Part shown: positions 48,001-58,931 of the stretch, piece by piece
Position numbering within the stretch: position 1 is the first letter of the stretch
How the letters are laid out: the number at the start of each line of letters is the position of its first letter
DNA from: Tigriopus japonicus
Taxonomy: Eukaryota > Arthropoda > Copepoda > Harpacticoida > Harpacticidae
NCBI GenBank assembly: GCA_010645155.1
Contig: JAAGOF010000250.1
Location: forward strand, 850,756-914,755
Length of the DNA stretch: 64,000 nt
Direction of reading: 5' to 3'
Notes under the pieces: model-generated
Told to the model about the DNA's origin: nothing
Database searches by the model: none
Seen by the model: only the letters and a program-made list of their open reading frames with translations
Program-made: the position numbers and the translations under genes

Positions 48001-50647
48001 AAAAGTATTCATATTCTGTTAAATGACATCTCAAATGTCATTTAAAAAACTAACTTACATTGACATATCCATTTAAAGCGGTGTGAGTGCCAGCAATACT
48101 CTCTTTCATTGGGTGCTTTAGGTCAAGCATCTCAACTGATGGGAGCATTTTATTGACCTGTAACTTAGACTGTGATTAAGAACTGGCTTGTGTAAAATGT
48201 GGAGGACTCGGGATAGCCGAATTAGACACCCATCTATCCCTTTCCCTTCTTTCATAGTTAGAGTTTGGATTGTCCTGAATTTGAATGGAGCTAGCTAGCT
48301 CCCTTTAAAGATCTATAAATCTCTCTATGAAGAGGACTCGAAGTCACGACAATAAGCCACCCTCGATGGCTCTTTTTCGGATTCAATGTCATAATCATAC
48401 TCTGATCACGGAGAGTCGAGGTTTTGTCCAGTTAGAACTCTATAGCAAACTCGAAAATCGTGCTTTTGGGCTTAACATGTTCTTAACCTCTAGACAAACT
48501 AGGCATTCATTGCACACCACTCGTAATACATACAGATTAGGATAGGTGGTTGGTTGGTTGGTTGATGATGGGATTGGAAAGCGAAAGTCAACCATTACGA
48601 TGTGCCCAAATATGGTGTTGACCATCGTGACTGGCAAGAACACGTGAAAAGAGGTTCGTTTCTTCTAAATTCAAAGCTGTTCTTGTTCAAGCCACCAAGA
48701 GCACAAATCATTCATTTCCAGGCGACAAGATTGAATTCCCTCACTGGGGAGAAAAACGAGTCAAAATAAATCCTTCTAATGGGGAATGAGGAACTATGAC
48801 ATTCTAAATTGTCCTCAGGCATCCATTTTAAATAGGATATTCTGATCTCTACCATAGATAGGGCGAGATATCATGCATTGCAAAGAAATGTCACCAGTGG
48901 CAAACAGCAATTTTTCTTGGCATTCAGGTTTTCAATTTTGCAAAGAGCAATGAGAGGGCAGAAATGAAAGGCTCAATTAAATGCATGATGTTATCGCTGG
49001 ATTCCCTCCAACGTTGTAAGATGGCAAAATCTGGCAACCCTTGCCAATACAGAGTCATCGAGATTGTATATTATACTCTTAAACCAACGAAACATGATAT
49101 CCACCAATAAAGGTGATAAAAGGATTTTGTTAAAGAGCAAGGAATTTGAGCCTCTTTTGGTTCCTTGCCAAAACCATTGGTTCGGGTTTTGGCTCTTGTA
49201 ATATACTCCAAGGTCAGTTGACTTTTCCAAGCCTGAAGGACCTCAAACAGACTTAAGGACTTCTTTTTTTTGTGGGCAGTAATTGCTCGGTTCGAAATGG
49301 ACCAACGACAACCAAATTTCTGGTTATGCTTGTCTGTCTAATGTGCCGCATGGGTTGGCACGTGATCTATATTTAACGAGAAAATGCCATTCTTCTAAGC
49401 GCCGCTGGCTTCTTCTGGTTTTGTTGGCATGTTTCGTTGTCATTGCCATTCATCAGAGTTGTACTCGTTGAACACTCCAATTAAGCCTCATGGCAATAAT
49501 CCGGGCAAGAAACTCATTACTCACTGAGTGAACTGAGGGTTTCTTGTTGATGGATGAGCGCAAAATCTGGTCGTAATGGTCTCGGAGTGAAGTTTTGAAC
49601 TTTGATTGGAATTAGGATTGAAATGTGGTGTTCTTGAGGGCCTCGAGGAGTGCAGATTTCTTGCCATGGCTGATTATGTACGTAGAGGCCAACCAGATTA
49701 CAAATTATACCTAAATGAAGGTTTGAAATTATGTGTAATTGAAAACCTGATCAGACTCTTGGCGACAAAATCATTGATTGCTTTTGGAGAGAATCACTAT
49801 TTACTGAAAATATCAAAGAGTTATTTTTGACTTGAGTTTTTGATTGAATTTCAAGGTGTACGTAGGAGAAAATTTTCTTCTTCTGTTGTATTTATTTATT
49901 TTTGCCTTTGCCCTTCCACAAAGATCTATCTAATAACGATATAACCCATGTAAAATTGCACAAAATAAAATAAATTTATGATATCCTAATACTCTTATTA
50001 GAGATTCATCAAAACAAAAGGGTTTGCAATGATAAACCACAAATTTATCATTGCAGGTAAGCAAAGCATAACATATTGTAGATCACAGTCAAAGGATGAC
50101 GACTTAAAAGCACCTGATTTAGTTTGTGGAAATTGAAAACGAGTTAAATGTTTAATCCAAAAACAATAACAAACATACATGTTATATTCCCCTAACAAAC
50201 ATCAAGTCATCATTAAATTCCATATGCTTGTCCATTCACTTAGATCCTTTCATCTTTTAACTAAATCAAACTTGTCCGGCCCGGAAAAGATGACGGGGAT
50301 TTTTTTTGATTGCATTTCTTTATTGAAATGTAGGGTTGCAATCCGTGATTCAAAATCAACCCGATGGTTCCTCTACAAATCAACTCTTCTTACTTCTTCG
50401 AATACTTAATGTGCGACTAAACAATCTATTTGCCCACTCTTTCAATTCGCAAGTCGTCATACGTCTTCCAGTTCTCATGAACTTGATTGATTTGAGACCC
50501 ATACCATGAATGTGAGATGAGGGCAAAAACCAGTCCTATACCTCCTCCAACTCATTAGGCAATGATGGAGAATGAAGTTTGATGGCCAAGGCCACCCAAT
50601 ACTCTCACCCATTGTGAATAACAGTCTCCAATTATTTCAATTTGCAG

Positions 50648-51004
50648 GCGCCAACTTCCCAGCAGATGCGTTTCTACCCACACCTCCAACTCCTCCGCCT
50701 AATGCTCACTCTCCTCCAATCATCTTGGAACATCCCACGGATCTCATTGTCCCGGAGAACGAACCTGTGACCTTGACCTGCCATGCCGCTGGAACACCTC
50801 GTCCCATGGTCCAATGGTTTCGAGCTGGGACTGGAAAGATCGAGACGGCCTCTCAAAGTCCCGGTTCAAGGAGGATCCAACTTCCGGATGGATCCTTATT
50901 TTTCCTTGGAACCAAAGAGACGGTGGACGCTGGAACATATTGGTGTGAGGCCATCAATGCTAACGGGATTGCCCGTAGCAAGAACGCCACATTGGAGATC
51001 GCTT
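50648..51004 (+). CDS. robo: Roundabout receptor exon 2: Ig domain 1
   Basis: The acceptor is TTTGCAG at 50641-50647 and the donor is GCTT|GTAAGT. After a proline-rich lead it encodes SPPIILEHPTDLIVPENEP, then LTCHAAGTPRPMVQWFR, LPDGSLFFL and DAGTYWCEAINANG, ending ARSKNATLEIA. The phrase EHPTDLIV, the basic RRIQLPDGSLFFL strand and the NATLE ending are the hallmarks of Robo Ig1, the domain that binds Slit in the family. Both disulfide cysteines and the core tryptophan are present. The entry phase of 1 suits the signal-peptide exon at 23843-24053, and the exit phase of 1 suits the next exon. Confidence 0.93.
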
Positions 51005-51168
51005 GTAAGTTTGTTTACCCCCAACTTTTCTCATCTCATGGATGCATACAAGAACATCTGAATTCTCTGGACTGGGAGGCAAGGAAAAAGAACTATTATT
51101 CAAGTAGGAAAACACAATTGCATTCTTTAGCAAATGACACTTTCGTGAGGATATTAAGTGTTTCAAAA

Positions 51169-51750
51169 GTCAGCTCAATCCAATGTCGAAGTGAAAAGTT
51201 TTGCCTTCTCTTAACTATGTAGTGAAGAGAGCATAAAGCAGGGGTCGGCAACCGATGGGCTGCAGCCCACATGTGGGCCAAAGTTGATCGTTGGTGGGCC
51301 CACAAGCAATGACCACAAGCAATGAGGAAAGTCCGAAATAATGGGCCCAAGAGACATCCATAGTACTAGACATGTGGGCCTTGAGGTCTTTGACCAATTA
51401 TTTTGTGGGCCCATGAACCTGCCGCCATCTGTATGGTGGGCCCCGACGTCACCAAACCAAATTTGGCGGGCCTTGACACAAAAACAGTTGCCGACCCCTG
51501 GCGTAGAATGAATGAGCTCGCCCTTTTGCGGTAAAACAATTACAATGAGTTTTGGGAGAGCATAACTTTTGGCTCCGACTAAAGAAGCTCATGTGCTTCT
51601 GCAGCTCCGCCGTTCGATTGAAAAATGTGGTCTACCCAAAATAAACAGAGTTAATTAGCAGAAGTAGTCATTCAAGTATTCCTACTGAAAATCATAATTC
51701 TTTTCGCTAGGCTCCCGGTCCAGAGAAATTCATGCTTCTTGAGGCATGGT
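51169..51750. repeat. fold-back element, copy 2, partial, interrupted by a hAT-like MITE
   Basis: The same family as 1108-1634. Shared blocks are CAGCTCAATC, GTGAAAAGTT, GAATGAATGAGCTCGCCCTT, GAGAGCATAACTTTT and TAGGCTCCC. The outer part of the left arm is missing. The element at 51239-51500 interrupts it at the position where copy 1 has the continuous sequence GGCATAGAATGAATGA. Confidence 0.65.
51239..51500. mobile_element. hAT-like MITE (262 bp)
   Basis: Perfect terminal inverted repeats CAGGGGTCGGCAAC and GTTGCCGACCCCTG, the classic form of many hAT non-autonomous elements. It is flanked by GCATAAAG (51231-51238) and GCGTAGAA (51501-51508). These are diverged from each other, but both are close to the empty-site sequence GCATAGAA in fold-back copy 1, so they read as an old 8-bp target duplication. 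The interior has repeated GTGGGCC motifs and no coding frame. Confidence 0.85.
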
Positions 51751-54666
51751 TTGTTGCATAGTTTAGCGGTTGTCCCAAGAACTTATTCCGAGGACAGGGA
51801 GGGGGTCCGAGAAAACGGTCAGTAACTTTCCAAATGAAGTGGTTTATGTTCAAGCCTTTTGAGGTGCTATTTTGATGGCTTTGACGCTCATGAGCGGATT
51901 TATTGCAGTCATTTGGGCCTGACTGCAAAGAAAACGAGAATAGGTGGTGGGGCTCTGAAATGGATGCTTTACAGAAGGGTCGAGGGACGAGCAAAAAATA
52001 GAGGGAGTGAGAGATACTTGAACGTGTAGAGATCAGTATCACCAACCAAGCATGTTCTGTTCACTGACTGGAATGTGGAAAGATACCCTTCAGTGGAATG
52101 GGAGCCCCGTCAAGACTTATCTGAAATGACCCGGCGAGATACATAAATATTGAGAGATAGGACATCGCTAGTAGGGGAAACTCATTTGCTGGCGGTGCTT
52201 GTGGTGGAAGAAAACCGACCTCTTCTCCGTAAATCTTGGCCTTAAAAATCCACAGAGAGGGTGCTACTTGGTAATTATTCTCTCCTTGTGAGTACTTTTA
52301 TGACCAGTACTTGGCGCATTTCAATTCATTTGAACCCCTTTGTTAGGGAACCCAGGGTCTCTTTTGGTGTCTTCAGCATCCCTGTGGTGGGTTCGTTGTA
52401 AAATAATTGACAGTCGCAGAAAGAAATACTTCGAGAGACCATTAAGGATGTGAACTCAAGTGTGGGTTTGAGTAATGAAGTCATCGGTGAAGGGATTTGG
52501 CACGTGGTCCAATGGTTTGAAACAATAGATCAAGGGCTAAATGCCTGCGGTGCGATAAAAAATGAGGCTATGTGGATGTGCTCAACCTAATTGGCTGCGA
52601 TCCAAGAATGTCCCATTAAAATCCATCAAGACCTGAAAAAAAGAGATTTCACGGGTCCAGTTTGAACGAGTCGGAATTTTCAAGTCCAGTCAAGGATGAA
52701 ATGAAAAACCCGAAGCAAACTTTTGGCAGGCTAGTGGCGCAGCTTCCAAGAAAAACTTTTGGCCCTGCCTTTTCTCCCATTGGGAACACGTGTGGAACGC
52801 GATTGTTGCAAACAAGATAACTCGGGTTCTCTGAATGCATTTGAATCAGATACGTGAACGTTCCAAACTCTTGAAGATTCAGATACGGGTTTCGTTTCCT
52901 TTCACATGTGCGAATACGTACGTACGTACACTCAGGCCAATAACAAAAGAAAAACCTCTCCGTTTTTGTTCTTTGAACGTGACTAGTCCCCTGATACCTG
53001 ACTTGAAGCCGAGAAAAATGGAGCTAATCCAAGTGGGAGTTGATGTAAATGTTCCATGTTTTTGGATTTGATCGAGAAATGTGTGTTTGTCAGAGATCCA
53101 TTTCTGAGGGCTTTTTTTCTCCCCGGGCCTCTCAAAGATCCACTTCAAGGCTGAACGCAGGATAAATGAGCACAGATTGGATGGAATCTGATATGGAAGT
53201 GAGTGCGTGTGTGAATTGGAAAACTTTCGCGATATCTTCCATTGCTTTTGGCTCCCAAAATGCGATCTCTCAATCAGACTTGTGCACACTCGGCCTTCAC
53301 CTTTTTCCTCTCCTTTGCCACTTAAACAAGTCAAGTTCAAAGTCGAGGATCTCCAATTGAGGCCAGTTTCCTGTTTTAAAGGTGTTCTTACGCTCGGAAA
53401 CAAGAGGAGAAACGGCCAATTTTCGCGACTTTTTCGAAAGTTATAGGCAGCCATTTCTCTTCCTGTTGAGCACTTCTGCCATAAAACATAAAGAATTGGC
53501 AAACACTTCTGTTGTTTGAGAGAGCTTTGAGATGTCAGTTCATTCAAGGTATGTCGAAAAAACAGGACGGAATATATGTTTTAGTAGTATGGAGATGGAG
53601 TGCAAAAAGGGGCCAAGCAAACCATCTCTCTTGGGGGACCCAAAGTCGACGAAGACAATGCCTGTGATAAAGATCGCGAAAAAGGGCCCATTCATCCACC
53701 CGTCAAAGCCCCACATGACTTCAAGAGATGAGAGCATTATTAGATTGTGAAAAGGTCCCGCTTGTTTCGATTTCAAAAAGGAATTTATAGCGAAATGCTG
53801 AATTTGATTACGTTTAGGAATTGAGGATATGATCATAAGCAGTGTTCCAGTACTGCCAAGGAAATGAGTGTCTTTTTTATTCCTATAAAATGCACGGGTT
53901 TCTTAAAATGTCTTTGATTTCGCGTCTGAAACTACAATTAATCCTAGCCACACAAGCAAAAACCTAATTAAGCCATTGCCAGCCTTCCACGAATTTTTTA
54001 AACAGACACGATCATGATTCCAAGCAAAAACTTATTGAAATGACAGTATTCGATTGAACTAACGAATGCCAAAATGAAAAAAGCCAATGTGATGTTTCAT
54101 CAAGGGGATAAAAATAGATACGAAAGGTTGTTATTTCGACTTCGGTTCGATTTGTGGTATGTTTCATTGTTTTAAAACCCAGATAACCATTTTTTCGTTC
54201 GATTGTGTAAGAAGTGAGCGAGCAATGGTTGGATATTTTTAAGGCTCTTTGCAAATATCTGGGATCCATGGGTTATCTCTCTGTCGATTCTGTTTGGTCA
54301 TTAAGTAAAATACTTTGGAAAACTTTGTCGCCATCATCACCTTGCATTAAGAAAATGATAGGATACCTACAGATTTACTTTTGTTATACGTCTGCAATAT
54401 CCACAAAGAATAAATGGTTGCAACCATCTCCTTCCCGAAGATCAGATCCATTTGGTTTTCATTTTGTGATGTGCCAACTTCGTCCGTCTTTAGAGGTCTG
54501 GGAAGCAAACCATAGATTCTTACCTATGAGCTCCTTGATTGCCAAACCTGAGTCTTTCTTTGACCATTGGACACGCCTAATATCCGTTTCATTGTCTGTC
54601 TGGCAGTCCTTGCTTTGATTTCTAAAGATGAAAAGAAGGAGCCGCCTCCCTAATAAATAAGCGCTT

Positions 54667-55108
54667 TAGAGGTCGGTTGTTGAGGTAGTTTGGAAGTACA
54701 GTAGAAGTCTAGAAGAAGCATGTGAGACGGAGTAGAAATAACCATTCTCGATAAAGCCTTGCTACATCAGCTGGGATTGACAAACGCAGCTTATGTAGTG
54801 AAAATTGATCGAGCATGATTATTTCTACTCCGTCTCATATGCTTCATTTATGCATCCAAATATGCTTTTACTAAAGAGTCCTTTAAGCGCAACCAGTAAG
54901 ATAAAAATAACGTGCAACCTTTGAGCGTTATGAAACAAAATTTCAGTTCTCATATGTCCAATAAACATTGAGAAGTTCGAAAATAGGTCAAGCTTTTGTG
55001 TCAAGGTGCAAATTTGGGAGCTCTATTTGTAAGGTGACCTCACAGTCAGCTGCTCGTTAAAGTACCGTACTTTCAATACTTTCAAACTACCTCAACAACC
55101 GACCTCTA
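54667..55108. mobile_element. MITE with 30-bp terminal inverted repeats and internal hairpin
   Basis: Starts TAGAGGTCGGTTGTTGAGGT and ends with its reverse complement; the repeat covers about 33 bp with one mismatch. TA lies at both borders, which could be a TA target duplication of Tc1/mariner type or part of the ends. Inside, GAAGCATGTGAGACGGAGTA (54715 onward) is matched in reverse complement at 54819-54845, forming a second nested inverted repeat of about 27 bp. It is non-coding. Confidence 0.75.
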
Positions 55109-56834
55109 GCGTTTGAATCTGTGAGGTGCTTATATATTAAGGACCTCTTGGCTTGATTTCTGGGAATACCTTTCAAGTCCCACTCAAATTGAATTTGTGT
55201 TTGAACTATGTCCATTTTTTCAAATTATGATCAAAATGGTAAACTCCCTAATGTCATAAATAGATCTTGGAAAGTCCGGAGAAAAGAGTCTATTGCTCCG
55301 AAATAGTCTTTTATGGGCCTTATCTCACTGTGCAGAGAAAAGGACAAATACAGCGTTAAACGACAATAATTGACTCCAATAAAAGTACGACTCTCAGTCA
55401 AGCGGGTTTTATGGTGAAAATCGATATTATCTGCCGAGTGGAAATGAACTTGATGTGAGCCCCAATCGAAGGAAAGAAATTCTACCTCTTTTTCTCCATC
55501 CAAGACCTCAAAATGCGAGGCAAACCTCCTCAAGGTCATCAGCCTTTTTAACCAAGTGGTGCGCTTTGAGATATCGCTCTTTTCACTCGACTTTTACTTC
55601 CCGCGCTCTTTTTCCCCATCCATTCAAACGTCAAAATAGTTCACTGGTTTTGAAAATGGGTGGGCTGTGGTTTGGTCGTGCTTCATTTCCACCCACCCAC
55701 CCAACTAGACAAGTCTATCGGGCCTTCTTAACAAAGATTAAAGTGAACACACAAAAAGATGCATCATGCACATTGCTAGGCGTGAAAAGGAATTAATGCA
55801 TGAAAAGGCACTTCAAACGTTCAAACTTCTATTACTTTAGCTAACCAAAAAAACTTGACCTCAACATGAGTTTAATACTCATAATTGGAATTCAATTAAA
55901 AGTTCATTAATTACGGTTGGACCTCGTCTGTACCCTTAACGAAGGGATCTGATGATGTCCAAAGCTAGAGAGAGAAAGCTTGATTTTGCTCTTTGCAAAG
56001 ACTTCTAATTGGATGTAACCGATCCCCTTGAAGAAGACTAACGAGTTAGAAGGCTCTGAGAAATGTTGAGTTTCAAATCTAATTGAGAGTATTTAGGAGG
56101 TTTCAAGAGGAAGAGTTACTGACGTTCTAGAAAGTCTGGCTGCGAAAAGCAAAAACGAGCCTTCAAGACCGGGGCCTTTTTCTCTCAATGAGGCGCATTT
56201 TTCATTGTAATGGCTTGCTGTGTGCGTGTAGTCCAAGCATTTCTTCTCTCAAGGGGAGCTTCTTTGGATTCGGCGAAAAATGTTCATTTAACTCGTTTCA
56301 CGTCGGTACTCTACTTTGCCTCACTCAAACCCCAATGGGAGAGCTGAGCCCTTGTGAAATGCGAGATTTTACCATGAAAACTTGTTGGCAATGGAAGAGT
56401 TTCTTTCGAAGGCGTGGCTGGTCACTTCTGCTCGTTTTGGCACTTGCATAGAGATGCCTTCCGAAATACCGAGTGAACGTCCATTCTCGGGCTCCGCCTT
56501 CTAGATCAGGCCAGAGAATTCCGGCCTTTGTTGTTGTGACACCCTGTCCCGAAAGGGAGCTCGAAAATGTGAAGATTTATTATCAAAAGCAGGATGCAGT
56601 TTTGCTGCGTTGTGCCCAAAGGGAACTGAAAGAAATCGAGTGGAACCGGGAGCCGCAGTGGCACAGTCAGTGAGTGCTATATCCAGTACATACACTCGAA
56701 CGAAATGGTTTTAGTTGCTTCACATTTCGACCCTCAGCTCAGTAGTGGAGGCAGTGCCGAGAGGAACTGGGCAATTGAGGGCCAAGCGCGTGTTATTGGC
56801 ATATTAATGTGACCTCGATCCTGTCCAATTTCAG

Positions 56835-57143
56835 ATTTGAAGCACGATTTCCCGTCCGATGTGCGACCCCCTTATCTTTCTCAAGAGCCCACTTTTGAAG
56901 GCATCTCTGGCTCTAATATTGAACTGCCGTGCCAACCACCCGAGGGCAAACCTCAACCCAAAGTCAGTTGGAAACAGGGAGACCGACGATTGGATTTGGG
57001 CAACCTCAACCGGTTGAGCATCAGTTCGAATGGGCATCTCCGGATTCGCGATCTTCAACCTTCAGACGAGGGCTCCTATCAATGTGTGGCCTCAAATATG
57101 GCAGGGAGTCGGGAATCCAAGCCCATGAAACTCAACGTTCTAC
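56835..57143 (+). CDS. robo: Roundabout receptor exon 3: Ig domain 2
   Basis: Acceptor TTTCAG, donor CTAC|GTAAGT, phase 1 in and out. With the preceding base it reads YLKHDFPSDV, corresponding to the LRDDFR..PSDV junction of Robo Ig2. Then LPCQPPEGKPQPKVSWKQGD (CQPP-G-P-P is a Robo Ig2 signature), HLRIRDLQPSDEGSYQC and ASNMAGSRES. In the family Ig1 and Ig2 together form the Slit-binding tip. Both cysteines and the tryptophan are in place. Confidence 0.93.
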
Positions 57144-57900
57144 GTAAGTCATCTTCTCGTTCCCAACTCGATTTTTTAACCCCCTTCATCACTCACAAAA
57201 ATGGTCATCATCGTCGACCCAACGATGTCAACCACCGAAATAGGCTTGGCTCAGCATCCTAACTCAATCTTGGTTCTGGGTACACGTAACCTGCTCTTGA
57301 GCTCGTTTGTTGAATGTTCATCGGTTGGGCAAAGGAGGTTTTACTCTCAGGTGAATGGATAATGGCTCTCCGCACTGACTAAAAGGCATTCCTCCTGACT
57401 CCCCCTAGTTGATGTGTACTTGAGTTTGACACCTCATTACCTTTTGGTTTACGATCTATGCTCTTCGAGGGCTTGAGCTTGAATTCTTCACATTTTCAAT
57501 TCCTCACACATGCAAAGGGGAGTTGGTAACCTACAATTTATTCAGCAATCATCACTTCCCCTCTTTGGTTGCTGCCGCTGCCATATGAAGAAGGATGACG
57601 GGTTTTTCTTCTTCTTTTCTTGACGAGAAAGATTTAAGGAGTTATTTTGAGGGAACGTCCATTCTTTCTGGACTTGTTTGAACTGAACAATGGAGTGAGG
57701 GTGTACGTACAACACCGGGGAATTGAGCATTGCGGCCTTCCGTTTGGGACAAGGTCAGGGTCGAGAGAATCTAGTTGGAACGAACGGAAGGAAAGAAGCA
57801 AGCAAGGAGAGATGAGATAAAGAAACGAGGTGGCAAAAACTCGCCTTCCTTTTCATACCAAAAATGAAAGTGAAATGACCTAATTTCGTATTCTTTTCAG
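57144..57900 (+). other. robo: robo intron 3
   Basis: A 757-bp intron with a strong pyrimidine-rich acceptor (TTCTTTTCAG). I see no repeat or gene inside. Confidence 0.8.
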
Positions 57901-58931
57901 GATCTCCATTCTTTATCCGAGCTCCTCAAAACACTTCCGTCCTCATTGGAAAAGACACTTTTTTGGATTGCGTAGCGGATGGAGAACCCAAGCCTGACAT
58001 CACCTGGACTTTCAATGGAGAGCGACTGAGTCCGTCACAGGCCCACAATGTGCCTGGCAAAGGGATTCAGTTCCGAAAAGTAACCTTGGACCATAGTGGA
58101 ACGTATATTTGTAGCGCCACGAGCCACATTGGCACCGTGTTTGCTCGGGCTGAGCTTTATGTGCAAGAACCCCCTGTGATACCCGTGCCTCCACAAGGCG
58201 AAGTTGAGGTCAAGGCCGGAACTTCAGTCACCCTGGATTGTTTGACAAATGGGAGGCCGGACCCGATGGTAATTTGGATGCACGAGGATGAGCGAACTTT
58301 CTTGCTTCCCGGAGATAGCACCGATATCCTTGAAGTCACGCCCCGTGGGCAGCTAATAGTTCAAGAAGTGTTCTACCCCATGCAGTTCATTTGCTTTGCT
58401 GTGAATATCGTTGGGTCGACCATGGCCAAAAGTCAGATCTTTGTCAAGAGCGAGTCCTTAGAATTAGGGTTCACAACTACGGATTTAAAGAAACGAACCC
58501 GTGACCAACTGCAGGGTGGTGTTGAAATTCTCGAAATCGGAGGACAATCCCCAACGTCCATTCGCGTCGCTTGGCGACTCACACACCCCAGCACTGATCT
58601 CAACTTGGTGGACGGGTTCTATATCTTGTACCGCGAGGCCGACCACCCTGAGCATTTCAGCTTCACGTCGCTGACGGTTCTTCATGCGGCAGCCACGTCC
58701 TACGTGGTGAACCGCCTCATTCCATTTACCAAATATCAGTTTGTGGTCATCCCCTTCCAAAGGGGCTCTGCCGGACAAGCTTCCCCATTGATAGAGGCCT
58801 TCACCGAGGAGATTAAGCCCACCCATGCACCATCACATCTCAATTGGAGGCAAGTCAATGCCAGTTCCATCGAGATCAGATGGGATCCACTCAACGAAGA
58901 GAAATTCAAGGGCGTGCCTCAAGGATACCAG
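57901..58931 (+). CDS. robo: Roundabout receptor exon 4: Ig3, Ig4, first FN3 and start of second FN3
   Basis: A 1,031-bp exon, phase 1 to phase 0. It encodes Ig3 (SPFFIRAPQN .. LDCVADGEPKPDITW .. HSGTYICSATSHIG), then Ig4 (EPPVIPVPPQ .. LDCLTNGRPDPMVIW .. MQFICFAVNIVG). A short linker (SLELGFTTTDLKKRTRDQ) leads to an FN3 domain (SIRVAWRL .. VDGFYILYREAD .. YVVNRLIPFTKYQFVVIPFQ) that best fits FN3-2 of canonical Robo. The beginning of another FN3 (APSHLNWRQVNASSIEIRWD .. GVPQGYQ) follows. No Ig5 or first FN3 is encoded between Ig4 and this FN3, and the exon is continuous, so their absence is not an annotation gap. Donor CAG|GTAAGA. Confidence 0.93.

Larger units (their letters stand above)
24054..50647 (+). 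other. robo: robo intron 1 (about 26.6 kb), no recognised gene inside
   Basis: Lies between the signal-peptide exon and the Ig1 exon. Apart from the repeats listed separately it holds only short, unrecognised frames. The longest are 154 codons at 34537-35001 (+) and 136 codons at 46191-46601 (-). Large first introns often hold enhancers in axon guidance genes, but I cannot identify any here by eye. A nested small gene cannot be excluded. Confidence 0.5.
51005..56834 (+). other. robo: robo intron 2
   Basis: Apart from the repeats listed inside it (51169-51750 and 54667-55108) it holds unrecognised short frames. The largest is 222 codons on the minus strand at 52879-53547, which has no recognisable domain. 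Confidence 0.7.

Noticed and set aside
52879..53547. 222-codon minus-strand open frame in robo intron 2
   Set aside because: It is the longest frame in that intron, but it has no recognisable domain, it overlaps open frames on the other strand, and no splice or start context supports it. Kept only as an unrecognised frame.
54667..55108. 8-bp hAT-type target duplication for this MITE (AGCGCTTT / AGCGTTTG)
   Set aside because: Two mismatches and an overlap with the terminal repeat make it ambiguous. TA borders are equally plausible, so the superfamily was left open.
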